DNA of 51,323 bases from positions 1 to 51,323 of the forward strand of contig NZ_JALCZA010000033.1 of assembly GCF_022690765.1 (NCBI RefSeq). Reading direction: 5' to 3'. The notes beneath the pieces were generated by a model. It was not told where the DNA came from. It searched no databases and worked only from the letters and a program-made list of their open reading frames with translations. A program made the position numbers and the translations under genes. Positions 1 to 8,336 of the stretch are shown in pieces. Source of the stretch: Anaeromyxobacter oryzisoli (GTDB taxonomy: Bacteria > Myxococcota > Myxococcia > Myxococcales > Anaeromyxobacteraceae). Position 1 is the stretch's first letter, and each line of letters begins with the position of its first letter.

Positions 1-95
1 GGGGCCCCACCCCTGGCTCCGCGGGGCCCACGCGCGCTGGCGCGCGCTGTCCCGCGGGGAGGGGCGCTGCCCCTCCCCACCTGCGGTGGGGCCCC
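1..95 (-). terminator. GC-rich nested hairpins downstream of the ligase gene
   Basis: Positions 56-65 and 69-78 form a perfect 10-bp stem around a 3-nt loop. It lies inside a wider perfect 11-bp inverted repeat (1-11 with 85-95). The structure sits about 35 bp past the stop codon of the minus-strand ligase gene, where a terminator would be expected. There is no T-run, so if it ends transcription it would not be a classical intrinsic terminator. The window begins here, so it may equally serve a gene lying to the left. Confidence 0.4.
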
Positions 96-128
96 TCCCG
101 TGCTCGTCCTCGAATCATCATCGGCCGT

Positions 129-1835
129 TCAGGCGACCCGGGCGCGCGCGTCCCACTTCCCCTCGCGCCGCAGCGCCTCGACGAGCTCGCGCGCGCGCTC
201 CCGCAGCACGAGGTAGTCCGTCTTCGCGACGCGGTTGAGCGGCAAGCCGCCCGGAGGCAACACCTCGACGTGGCTCGGGCGCGCGTACGACGCGACCGCG
301 CCGCAGGCGCGCTGTACTTCGGCGGCGGTGACGGCGGCGCCGGGCGCGACCTCGACGAAGGCGACGATCGCCTCGGTCCAGACCGCGTGCTCCGCCCCGA
401 CGCAGGCGGCGGCCGTGACCCGGCCGGCGAGCCCGGTCACGATGGCGTCCTCCACGTCTCCGGGGAACACCTGGAACCCCTTCGGCTTCAGGGTGAGCTG
501 GGTGCGGCCCGCGAGGCGCAGCCCGCGCTCGTCGTACGTCCCGAGATCGCCCGTGTAGAGGATCCCCTCCCGCGACACCGCCCGCGCCGTCGCCTCGGGG
601 TCCCCGAGGTAGCCGAGGAACACCTGCGGCCCGGAGAAGCAGACCTCGCCGATCTCGCCGGGGGGCAGCTCCGCGCCGGCGGCGCCGTCCGGCCCCATCG
701 GCGCGCGGATCGAGATGGGGCAGAGGGCCGTGTCGCGGCCGATCCCCGCCGCGAGGTCCTCCGCGCTCGCGCCCGGCCTGGTGTAGGTGCAGAACCCGGA
801 GGTCTCGGTGAGGCCGAGCCCCGTGCCGATCTCCGGCGCCATCTTCCGCAGCCGCTCCAGGAACGCCCGCGGCACGCCCTGGCCGCCGTAGATCGCCGCG
901 CGCAGGCTGGACAGGTCGAGCTCCGCGTAGCGGCGGTGGTTCCACTCCATGTTGAAGAGGGCGGGGATCTGGCCGACCACCGTCACCCGGTGCTGCTGGA
1001 TCGCCTCCAGGCTCTTCTCGGCGTCGAAGACGTGGAGCAGGACCGAGGTGATGCCCGCGTACAGCGCGGTCCCGAGGAGCTCGGTCGTGCAGCCGACGTG
1101 GGAGGGCGGGAGGTTCACGAGGAGCCGGTCGTCCGGGCGCAGCGCGAACCCGACCGTGAGCCCGATGTTCTGCGTGAGGATGCTCTCGTGCGAGAGGAGG
1201 GCCGCCTTCGGCGAGCCGGTCGAGCCGGTCGTGAAGATGACCAGGCAGCCGTCGCGACGGGAGACCTTCCGGCGGGCGCGGCGCACCGTGCCGAGGAGCC
1301 GCGACACGACGTAGGCCGACTTCACGCCGCGGGTGAAGTCCTTCACCCAGGTGGCGCCCGGGAGGATCCCCGCGGGCTCCTTCTGGAACTGCACCCAGTG
1401 CACGACCCCGGGGAAGGCGCCGACGAGCTCGCGCATCACCGGGAGGAGCGCCGGCGCGCCCGCGTAGAGGTAGCCCCTGGGCCGGAGCTTCTCGAAGCAG
1501 GTGCGGAGCTCGCTCGCGCGGAGCCGGAGATCGAGCGGCGCCATCACGACGCCGATCCGGTAGCAGGCGAGGAGCAGGAACACGTGCTCCTTGAGGAGCG
1601 GCAGGCTGGTCGCGAGGAGGTCGCCCTTGCGGTACCCGCGCCGGAGCAGCAGCGCGGCGAACGCGTCCGCGGCCGTGTCGAGCGCCTTCCAGGTGACCCG
1701 CTCCCCCGTGTTGTGCTCGACGAGGGCGAGGCCGTCCGGATCCCGGCGCGCGTGCGCCGCCACGTGGTCGGCGATGTTGGCGAGGAGGGCGGCGTGACGC
1801 TCGCGGCAGGCGCGGTCCTGGGCTTCGGTGTGCAT
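129..1835 (-). CDS. AMP-dependent synthetase/ligase (acyl-CoA synthetase family)
   Basis: A 568-residue adenylate-forming enzyme of the ANL superfamily, which activates a carboxylic acid as an acyl-adenylate and usually transfers it to CoA or a carrier thiol. The phosphate-binding loop FTTGSTGSPK lies at about residues 201-210. A GLTET adenine-binding motif, the YTGDLG hinge segment and a C-terminal NRVAKTDY segment carrying the expected catalytic lysine follow in the usual order, so the enzyme looks complete. I chose the ATG at 1835 because GAGG lies about 10 nt upstream; an upstream in-frame ATG would add a low-complexity Arg-rich leader. The acid substrate cannot be read from the sequence. 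No carrier protein, thioesterase or polyketide gene is adjacent, so a fatty or aromatic acyl-CoA role is only a guess. Confidence 0.85.
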   Translation of the reverse strand: MHTEAQDRACRERHAALLANIADHVAAHARRDPDGLALVEHNTGERVTWKALDTAADAFAALLLRRGYRKGDLLATSLPLLKEHVFLLLACYRIGVVMAPLDLRLRASELRTCFEKLRPRGYLYAGAPALLPVMRELVGAFPGVVHWVQFQKEPAGILPGATWVKDFTRGVKSAYVVSRLLGTVRRARRKVSRRDGCLVIFTTGSTGSPKAALLSHESILTQNIGLTVGFALRPDDRLLVNLPPSHVGCTTELLGTALYAGITSVLLHVFDAEKSLEAIQQHRVTVVGQIPALFNMEWNHRRYAELDLSSLRAAIYGGQGVPRAFLERLRKMAPEIGTGLGLTETSGFCTYTRPGASAEDLAAGIGRDTALCPISIRAPMGPDGAAGAELPPGEIGEVCFSGPQVFLGYLGDPEATARAVSREGILYTGDLGTYDERGLRLAGRTQLTLKPKGFQVFPGDVEDAIVTGLAGRVTAAACVGAEHAVWTEAIVAFVEVAPGAAVTAAEVQRACGAVASYARPSHVEVLPPGGLPLNRVAKTDYLVLRERARELVEALRREGKWDARARVA

Positions 1836-1970
1836 GGAGACGGAGACCTCGGTGCCGTCGCGCCGGTCCCGGGGTGGTCGGCTCGAGCGCGCGGCGGGCC
1901 CTGTCCTTACCACGCGGCGCCGCCGGCCGTCATGACGCCACGGCGCGTCGTGACGGGAGACGGCACGACC

Positions 1971-2621
1971 TCACTTCCTGCCGGCCTGGGTCCTCCCCGC
2001 GAGCTGGTACGTCGCGATCCGGCGCCGCTCGTCGCACGCGACGCACAGCCGATGGCCGTCGCGCTCGCGTGCGTACGAGGCGAGGACGCTCTCCCCGCAC
2101 GCGTCGCACTCGACGGTCTCGAACGTCCGGCTCGGGTTCTCGATGCCGAGCGGGAACACCGGGCTCACGGTGAAGAGCGCCTCGTCGGAGGCCTGGAGGA
2201 GCTCCTCGATGACCGTCCCGGCGACGGTCGCGCAGTCCCCGGCGAACTTGCCGCTCGACGAGCAGACCCGGAACCAGTCGCTGCCCTCGATCTTCGCGAT
2301 CGTGTCGAGGTGGGGGACGACCCGGACCGCACACCCGCGCGCCTGGTCCACGAGTCGCACGCTCGCCTTGCCGTGCGGGATCCGGACGATGAGGTCCTTG
2401 CCGAACGTGCAGCCGGTCGCGACCTGGATCCCGTCCGCGAACCCCTGGGCGTAGTGGTCGCTCCCGAGCTCGACGAACGCGAACAGCTCGCGATCGAGCG
2501 CGCGGCCGACCCCGAGGCGGGTCATCGCCACGAAGCCCGCCCGGATCCCGAGCACGAGCGGCGGGCACGCGTGCCCGTGCGTCAGCGTCCCACAATCGAC
2601 GAAGGTGGCGAGCTCGTCCAT
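1971..2621 (-). CDS. FmdE-family metal-binding protein with C-terminal zinc ribbon
   Basis: A 216-residue protein of the FmdE family, named after subunit E of formylmethanofuran dehydrogenase. The N-terminal THGHACPPL segment (residues 14-22) matches the family's HGHxCPGL metal site. A GCTFGKD segment near residue 70 is also typical. The C-terminus has two CxxC pairs (172/175 and 193/196), a zinc ribbon. No other subunits of a formylmethanofuran dehydrogenase are in the window, so a stand-alone metal-binding or chaperone-like role is more likely than methanogenesis. I start at the ATG at 2621 because the conserved domain begins directly after it; longer in-frame starts add a disordered Pro/Arg/Ala leader. 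Its exact function is unknown to me. Confidence 0.75.
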   Translation of the reverse strand: MDELATFVDCGTLTHGHACPPLVLGIRAGFVAMTRLGVGRALDRELFAFVELGSDHYAQGFADGIQVATGCTFGKDLIVRIPHGKASVRLVDQARGCAVRVVPHLDTIAKIEGSDWFRVCSSSGKFAGDCATVAGTVIEELLQASDEALFTVSPVFPLGIENPSRTFETVECDACGESVLASYARERDGHRLCVACDERRRIATYQLAGRTQAGRK

Positions 2622-2842
2622 GGTGATCGGCACGGGCGCGCGCGGAACGCGCACGCTCCCGCGCTGGATGAGAGCCGCCGCAGGGCGCGCCGGTTCGGAC
2701 GCCGACGCCCTCGGGCGATCCGGCGCCCCGCGCCGCGCCGGCGAAGGTGCCATGCATCGAGCCGCAACGCGGATCCGGCGGAGTATCATCGATGAGATCC
2801 CGACCGTACGCCGCCTCTCCCCCCTCCCAGGAGCGCTCGCAC

Positions 2843-3421
2843 ATGTCCCTCGCCGACCTCGTGGCCCGGAACCGCAGCTATCGTCGGTTCCACGAGGACG
2901 AACCCGTGCCCCTCGAGACGTTGCGCGACCTCGTCGCGCTCGCGCGCCTCGCGCCGAGCACCGGGAACTTCCAGCCGCTCAAGTTCTTCCTGTCCGCGGA
3001 CCCGGCGCGGAACGCCGCGATCTTCCCGCACCTCGCCTTCGCCGCCCGCCTCCGGGGCTGGGGCGGGCCCGCGCAGGGTGAACGGCCTGCCGCGTACGTG
3101 GTGATCCTCGGGGATCAGCGGCTGAAGGCCCAGTCCGGCTTCGGCGTCGACCCCGGCATCGTCGCGCAGACGATGCTGCTCGGCGCGGTCGAGCGGGGCC
3201 TCGGCGGGGTCATCGTCGGCGCCGTCAAGCGGGCGGCGCTCGCGCAGGCGCTCGGCCTGCCCGAGCACCTCGAGGTGATGCTCGTCCTCGCCCTCGGCCG
3301 CCCTCGCGAGGAGGTGATCGTGGAGGAGCTGCCCGAGAGCGGAGACACCGCGTACTGGCGGGACGCCGCGGGGCGCCACCACGTGCCGAAGCGCTCGCTC
3401 GACGAGCTCATCGTGGGTTGA
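2843..3421 (+). CDS. Nitroreductase family protein
   Basis: A 192-residue flavin (FMN) oxidoreductase of the nitroreductase fold, which uses NAD(P)H to reduce nitro compounds, quinones or flavins. The N-terminus has the RNRSYRRF signature that binds FMN phosphate, then LARLAPSTGNFQP, the second FMN-contact region. The Gly-rich ERGLGGVIVG segment and a C-terminal YWRD segment complete the fold. AGGAG at 2829-2833 sets the ATG at 2843; an earlier in-frame ATG lacks a ribosome site. The gene runs divergently from the FmdE-like gene and converges on the helicase gene with only 22 bp between stops. The physiological substrate is not inferable. Confidence 0.88.
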   Translation: MSLADLVARNRSYRRFHEDEPVPLETLRDLVALARLAPSTGNFQPLKFFLSADPARNAAIFPHLAFAARLRGWGGPAQGERPAAYVVILGDQRLKAQSGFGVDPGIVAQTMLLGAVERGLGGVIVGAVKRAALAQALGLPEHLEVMLVLALGRPREEVIVEELPESGDTAYWRDAAGRHHVPKRSLDELIVG

Positions 3422-3443
3422 AGCGCCGGCGCCGATCGCGCGC

Positions 3444-6400
3444 TCAGGATCGAGCGGGCTCCGGGACGGCGCGCGAGGCCCGGGAGGCCGGCGCGCGCGC
3501 CAGCGCGACCCGGGCGCGGGTGACGAGCGCGCCGGCGTCCGAGGCGATCGCGGCGACGATCGTCCCGGGCGGAGGCGTCGTGGTCGCCGCGAAGGCGCGG
3601 GCCGCCTCGCCGGCGCGGGCCAGCGCGTTCGCCTCCACCTCGGTGAGGAGCCCGCCCGGCACGAGGTGGGCGTGGACCGCCGCGAAGAGCGCCGCCGGGT
3701 CGGCGCCGGGATCGCCGCGCGGGTCGAGCGCCCGGCACGCGAGGCTCATCGCGTCCTGGAACAGCCGGAGCGCTTCTCCCGGCTGGCCTGCCGCGACGAG
3801 CGCACCCGCGCCGGCCCGCTTGCGCTCGGCCAGGGCGACCAGCTCCCGGCACGACGCGAGAGCGGCGTCGGTGGCTTCGCCGCCAGGCGCGGCGCGGTAG
3901 AGGACCTCGGCCCCGGCGAACGGCGAGGAGCTCCCGAGGGGATCGAGCGCCTCGACGGCGCGCGCCGGCAGCAGCACGGCGCCGTCCGTTCCGGCCTCCG
4001 CCCCCGCCGGCGCCTCGCCGCGGACCACCCCGACCAGGCGGCCCTCGGGGAGCCTGAGCACCTGCTGGAGCGCGTCGCCGAGCCGCTCGCGCATCGCCGC
4101 CACGGGATCGGGCGGCGGCGCCGCGGCAGGGGGCCGACCGGTGGAGGCCGCGAACTCGCCCGCGAGCAGGGTCGCGATCCGGCGCGCCATGGTCGAGCGC
4201 TCCAGCTCCACCGTCTCCCGATCGTCCCCCACGGCTGCGGCGGACAGCGCGCGCTTCCCGTCGAGCGTCCTCTCCAGGCGCTCCTCGAAGCTGCCCTCCG
4301 ACACGAGGAGGACCACGTTCACCGCCTCGCGCTGGCCGAGCCGGTGGACGCGGGCGATGCGCTGGGCGAGCACCGCCGGGTTCCACGGCAGGTCGAGGTT
4401 CACGACGTGGCTCGCCGCCTGGAGGTTGAGCCCCACCCCGCCCGCGTCGGTGGAGAGGAAGACCTGGCAGCCCGGATCGTCCCGGAAACGATCGATGAGC
4501 CGGCCGCGCGCGCCCGAGGGCACGCCGCCGTGGAGCCGCACGTGCCCGATCCCCAACCGCTCGCACTTCTCCGCGGCGAGCGCCTGCATCCGCTCCCACT
4601 CCGAGAAGACGACGACCTTGCGGCCGCCCGCGACGCAGATCTCCTCGAGCAGCCGCTCGAGCTCTTCGAGCTTGGGCGCGCCGACGGTCTCCCCGTCCAC
4701 GAGACCCGCCGCGTCGCACGCCATGCGCATCCGCTGGAACGCGCGCATGAGGCGTTGCTCCTCGATCGGAGACAGCGGACGTCGCTTCTGGATCGCGAGG
4801 AGCCGCCCTACGCGCTCCTCCGCGTCCGCGTGGATCTCCTGTTGCGCGCGGGTCATGGGCACGGTGAGCCGCGAGACGAGCCGGGCCGGGAGCTCGGCGA
4901 GCACCTCCTCCTTGCGGCGGCGCACGACCACCGGCGCGATCCGCGCCCGGAGCCGATCCAGGTTGCGGTAGCCGTTGGGGCGACCGCTCTCGTCGAGGCG
5001 TGTGAACTCTTCGTTGAAGCGCCAGAGTGGTCCGAACAGGTGCGGGTCCACCACCTGCATGAGGCTGTAGAGGTCGTCGAGCCGGTTCTCGAGCGGCGTG
5101 CCGGTGAGGACGAAGGCGAAGCGGCTCCCGAGCCCCTTCACCACGGCGGCGGTTCGGGTCCGCCAGTTCTTGATGCGCTGTGCCTCGTCGAGGACGAGGA
5201 GGTCCGGCGCGACCTCGGCGAGCTCGCGCTCGTCGGCGCGGGCCAGCTCGTAGCTCGTGACGAGCACCGGCGGCGCCGCGACGTAGCTCGCCCGCCGTGC
5301 CTCGCGGGGGCCCGCCACCACCGCGACGTCATCGGGGCCGAGGCCGGTGAACTGCAGGAGCTCGCGGAGCCACTGGTGCTTCAGCGACGCCGGGCAGACG
5401 ATCAGCGTGCGCCGCACCTCGCCGCGCCGGCCGAGGTGCACCATCGCCGCGATGGCCTGGGCGGTCTTCCCGAGCCCCATCTCGTCGGCGAGGAGCGCGC
5501 GCCCGCGCGAGGCGAGGAAGGCCACACCCTCGACCTGGTACGGGTAGAGCTTCATCCGCAGGCCGGGCTGCTCCGCCCCGGCCGCGCGCACCTCGGCCTC
5601 GACCGCCTCGCGCCGCCGCTGGAGGTGCCCGGCCTCGACCGCCCGCTCGGCCAGGCGCGCCACCTCCCGCGGGATCTCGACGCCGGCCTCTATTGCGGCG
5701 CGCTCGAGCTCGGGCCACGCCTCCTCGAGCGCGCCGCGCAGCCTGCCGTCCGTCCCGAAGAAGCGTGCCGCCAGGCGTCGCTCCACCGGACGCGCGGCGC
5801 CCGCGAGCCGGATCCCGAGCGATTCGGCCGGGTCGAACACCAGGTGGAGGTAGCTCGCCCGTGGACCCTCGGCGAGCGCCCGCTCCACGCGCCGGGGTGC
5901 GTCGGCGCGCAGGCGGTGCAGCACCGCCTCGATGTGCTTGCAGGTGCCGAGGAGGTTCGTCTCGTAGTCCGGGCAGGTGCAGCCGTTGTGCGCGTCGTCG
6001 AGCGCGCGCAGCGTCACGTCGTAGGCGCGTGAGGACGGGGACGCGACCTGGTACTCCCCGAGGAGCGCGTGCCGCCCGCTCGGCCGCCGCCGGATCTCGA
6101 ACAATTCGGACGCCCCGCGCGACTCGCGGCGGCGTCGCTCGGCGTCGCGCGGCGACGCGAGCGCCTCCTCGTCCTCGCCTGGCGCGAGCTGCACGTCGCC
6201 GATCAGGAGGAGCGCGAGCGCGGCGGCGTGCCCGCACCACGGTTCGCCGCACGTGCACGACGCGGAGAGCCCCTCGCCGCCCCAGGTGAGGCGAGCGCGC
6301 CGGACCCGCCGGTCGCCGCCGACGACGACGGCGTCGGCCCGCGCGAGCCGCAGGTCCGGGCGGGACACGCGCCCGTGCTCGACCGCGTCGCGCCCGTCGG

Positions 6401-6488
6401 CCAGCGCCTCCTCGCGGAAGGCGGCGTACACGACGTCCGGGGTGAGACGCTCCACGAGCGTGGGGAGGCGCGCAGCGGAGGCGAGCAT
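3444..6488 (-). CDS. SNF2-family DEAD/DEAH helicase with two SWIM zinc fingers
   Basis: A 1014-residue SWI2/SNF2-type ATPase. An N-terminal SWIM finger of form CxCx4CxH covers residues 78-87, and a second (CTCPDY...CKH) covers 170-185. The helicase core follows: Walker A DEMGLGKT at 335-342, DEAQ at 434-437, TGTPLEN at 462-468, then DAGGVGLNLQ at 681-690 and QRIARVHRLGQ at 709-719. All ATPase motifs look intact. About 280 residues of Ala/Pro-rich sequence follow, with a possible helical-repeat tail. Such proteins translocate on double-stranded DNA and displace bound proteins such as RNA polymerase (RapA-like). The SWIM fingers suggest DNA or protein binding. It is the only gene of its transcription unit; the flavoprotein gene diverges from it. 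Confidence 0.9.
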   Translation of the reverse strand: MLASAARLPTLVERLTPDVVYAAFREEALADGRDAVEHGRVSRPDLRLARADAVVVGGDRRVRRARLTWGGEGLSASCTCGEPWCGHAAALALLLIGDVQLAPGEDEEALASPRDAERRRRESRGASELFEIRRRPSGRHALLGEYQVASPSSRAYDVTLRALDDAHNGCTCPDYETNLLGTCKHIEAVLHRLRADAPRRVERALAEGPRASYLHLVFDPAESLGIRLAGAARPVERRLAARFFGTDGRLRGALEEAWPELERAAIEAGVEIPREVARLAERAVEAGHLQRRREAVEAEVRAAGAEQPGLRMKLYPYQVEGVAFLASRGRALLADEMGLGKTAQAIAAMVHLGRRGEVRRTLIVCPASLKHQWLRELLQFTGLGPDDVAVVAGPREARRASYVAAPPVLVTSYELARADERELAEVAPDLLVLDEAQRIKNWRTRTAAVVKGLGSRFAFVLTGTPLENRLDDLYSLMQVVDPHLFGPLWRFNEEFTRLDESGRPNGYRNLDRLRARIAPVVVRRRKEEVLAELPARLVSRLTVPMTRAQQEIHADAEERVGRLLAIQKRRPLSPIEEQRLMRAFQRMRMACDAAGLVDGETVGAPKLEELERLLEEICVAGGRKVVVFSEWERMQALAAEKCERLGIGHVRLHGGVPSGARGRLIDRFRDDPGCQVFLSTDAGGVGLNLQAASHVVNLDLPWNPAVLAQRIARVHRLGQREAVNVVLLVSEGSFEERLERTLDGKRALSAAAVGDDRETVELERSTMARRIATLLAGEFAASTGRPPAAAPPPDPVAAMRERLGDALQQVLRLPEGRLVGVVRGEAPAGAEAGTDGAVLLPARAVEALDPLGSSSPFAGAEVLYRAAPGGEATDAALASCRELVALAERKRAGAGALVAAGQPGEALRLFQDAMSLACRALDPRGDPGADPAALFAAVHAHLVPGGLLTEVEANALARAGEAARAFAATTTPPPGTIVAAIASDAGALVTRARVALARAPASRASRAVPEPARS

Positions 6489-6592
6489 GGAGGGCTCCGG
6501 AAGCGAAGGCGATTGACCAGATATCGACGGGGTCTGACGCGGCGGGCGCGCGCCACGTGACGACGCCCTCGACCTGTGCTCTCCTCACGCGC

Positions 6593-7165
6593 ATGAGAGT
6601 GGTCGCGTTCAACGGCAGCTCGCGCAAGGAGGGCAACACCGCCACCCTCCTCCGCCGCGTCCTCGACGAGCTCGAGCGGGCGGACATCGCCACCGAGCTG
6701 GTCACCCTCGGCGGCCAATCGCTGCACGGCTGCACGGGCTGCCGCCGGTGCGCGGCGCTGCAGACCCAGCGCTGCTCGAAGGAGGACGACGTCGTGAACG
6801 CGTGCATCGAGAAGATGCTCGCCGCCGACGGCATCCTGCTCGGCTCCCCGACCTACTTCTCCGACGTGACCACGGAGATGAAGGCGCTCATCGACCGGTG
6901 CGGCTACGTCGCCAAGGCCAACCGCGACATGTTCCGGCGCAAGGTCGGCGCGGCGGTGGTCGCGGTCCGGCGCGCGGGCTCGACGCACGCCTTCGACACG
7001 ATGAACCACTTCTTCATGATCAACCAGATGATCGTGCCCGGGTCCTCGTACTGGAACGTGGGCGTGGGGCTGGAGAAGGGCGACGTGGAGAAGGACGAGG
7101 AGGGGCTCCGGACGATGAAGGTGCTCGGCGAGAACATGGCCTGGCTCCTGAAGAGGCTCCGCTGA
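6593..7165 (+). CDS. Iron-sulfur flavoprotein, NADPH-dependent FMN reductase-like
   Basis: A 190-residue flavodoxin-fold protein. The N-terminal NGSSRKEGNT loop (residues 7-16) binds FMN phosphate. Residues 47-61 hold the cysteine pattern CxxCxxC followed by a fourth Cys seven residues later. This is the compact motif that ligates a 4Fe-4S cluster in archaeal and bacterial iron-sulfur flavoproteins. A GSPTYFSD flavin-binding segment follows near residue 84. It probably carries electrons between a ferredoxin-like donor and an unknown acceptor. I chose the ATG at 6593 because the beta-strand leading into the FMN loop begins there. An alternative ATG 36 nt upstream adds twelve residues without homology. 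Confidence 0.82.
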   Translation: MRVVAFNGSSRKEGNTATLLRRVLDELERADIATELVTLGGQSLHGCTGCRRCAALQTQRCSKEDDVVNACIEKMLAADGILLGSPTYFSDVTTEMKALIDRCGYVAKANRDMFRRKVGAAVVAVRRAGSTHAFDTMNHFFMINQMIVPGSSYWNVGVGLEKGDVEKDEEGLRTMKVLGENMAWLLKRLR

Positions 7166-7298
7166 CGCGCGCCGCCGCGGGGGCGGGCCGCGCCTCGCGC
7201 CAGGAGCTCGCACGCCCCGCGCCCTCGCCGTCCGGATCGACGCCTCCGTCGCCCCGAGCCACTCGACCGGAGGTCGCGTTCGCTGGTACACCGCCGCC

Positions 7299-7643
7299 AT
7301 GGTCAAGGTGGTCGACGCGACGCACTTCCTCCCCGACGGCGAGCTCCCTCCGGCCGGCTCGCCCGTCCGCCGTCACGCCCTCGCCATCGCGAGGTTCGTC
7401 GAGTACGGCGGCCCGCTGCACCGCGGCGATTCCTGTTTGACGCTCGTCGAGTGCTCGCTCCGCCCCGGGCGGAGGCCCTGCCGCGGGTTCCTGTGGGTCC
7501 ACAAGACCCTCGACGATCGCATCGAGGCCTCCTGCCCGAGCTGCGGCGAGCTGCAGTACGTCATCTCGAACTGGCGCGGCACGCTCTGGTCCGACGGGCC
7601 GATGATCCTGCCGCACGCACCCGACGTCGAGCGGGCGCACTGA
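7299..7643 (+). CDS. Small cysteine-containing protein of unknown function
   Basis: A 114-residue protein I do not recognise. It has five cysteines (46, 52, 61, 79, 82); the last two form a CPSCG zinc-ribbon half. The pairing suggests metal binding, but four well-spaced ligands are not obvious. The C-terminal half is rich in Trp, Gly and Asp. It looks genuine: codon third positions are strongly G/C, and AGG lies upstream of the ATG. It stands between the flavoprotein and thioredoxin genes on the same strand, with 133 and 117 bp of spacing, so it could be read alone or with them. Confidence 0.6.
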   Translation: MVKVVDATHFLPDGELPPAGSPVRRHALAIARFVEYGGPLHRGDSCLTLVECSLRPGRRPCRGFLWVHKTLDDRIEASCPSCGELQYVISNWRGTLWSDGPMILPHAPDVERAH

Positions 7644-7760
7644 CGCGCGCCTCCGCGCCGACGTGAAACGGGCGCCCTGCCGGCCGGATGGCCCTTCCGG
7701 GACACCGTCGCCGTCCCCGGACCCGTTTGACACCGGGCCTCCCGGATCCATCTTGCGTCC

Positions 7761-8213
7761 ATGTCTTCGCCCCTCATCTTCCGCTGCCCCAGCTGCGGCG
7801 CCATGAACCGCCTGGCGCTGCTCGTCCCGGAACGCCAGCCCGTCTGCGGCAAGTGCAAGGCGGACCTCGACACCTCGGGCCCCCCCGCCCACGTGGACCT
7901 CGCCGCGCTCGAGCGCGCGGTCGCCTCGAGCCCCGCCCCGGTCCTGGTGGACTTCTGGGCGCCGTGGTGCGCGCCGTGCCGCGCGTTCGCCCCCGTGCTC
8001 GAGCGGTTCGCCCGCGAGCAGGCCGGACGGTTCGTGGTGCTGAAGCTCGACACCGAGGCGAACCCCGCCGCCGGCGCGCGCTTCGGGATCCAGGCCATCC
8101 CCACGCTCGTCGTCTTCCGCGACGGCAAGGAGGTGGAGCGCGTCTCCGGCGCGCTGCCGCTCGAGGAGCTCCGCCGCTTCGCGTCCGCCGCGACGTTCAG
8201 CGTCGCGACCTGA
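7761..8213 (+). CDS. trxC: Thioredoxin 2 (zinc-finger thioredoxin)
   Basis: A 150-residue cytoplasmic disulfide reductase. The N-terminus holds the zinc-binding pairs CPSC (9-12) and CGKC (29-32) that separate thioredoxin 2 from thioredoxin 1. The thioredoxin domain carries the active site WCAPC with cysteines 70 and 73. It is WCGPC in most relatives, so Gly to Ala is a mild variation also known in other thioredoxins. The cis-proline of IPTLVVF is residue 114. Reduced by thioredoxin reductase, it reduces protein disulfides and may sense oxidative stress through its zinc site. TTGACA lies at 7727-7732 upstream, but I find no convincing -10 box. A strong hairpin follows the gene. Confidence 0.93.
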   Translation: MSSPLIFRCPSCGAMNRLALLVPERQPVCGKCKADLDTSGPPAHVDLAALERAVASSPAPVLVDFWAPWCAPCRAFAPVLERFAREQAGRFVVLKLDTEANPAAGARFGIQAIPTLVVFRDGKEVERVSGALPLEELRRFASAATFSVAT

Positions 8214-8283
8214 TCGGCCCGCGGCGCCGGGGTCGCGTCCTCTCGAGGCTGGAAGCGCTGCCCCCGGAGGCCGAAGACGACCA

Positions 8284-8321
8284 GGGCCGGAAGCCTGGAT
8301 CCGTCTCCAGACCTCCGGCCC
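8284..8321. terminator. Bidirectional hairpin between trxC and the porin gene
   Basis: GGGCCGGA (8284-8291) pairs with TCCGGCCC (8314-8321). Inside it CTGGA pairs with TCCAG around a six-base loop. It lies between two converging genes, 70 bp after the thioredoxin stop and 16 bp after the porin stop, as expected of a shared terminator. No clear T-tract follows on either strand. Confidence 0.5.
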
Positions 8322-8336
8322 CGATCACGACGAACG

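Noticed and set aside
7727-7755. TTGACA promoter giving a leaderless thioredoxin mRNA
   Set aside because: The -35 box is perfect, but none of the 16-18 bp spacings leads to a plausible -10 box.
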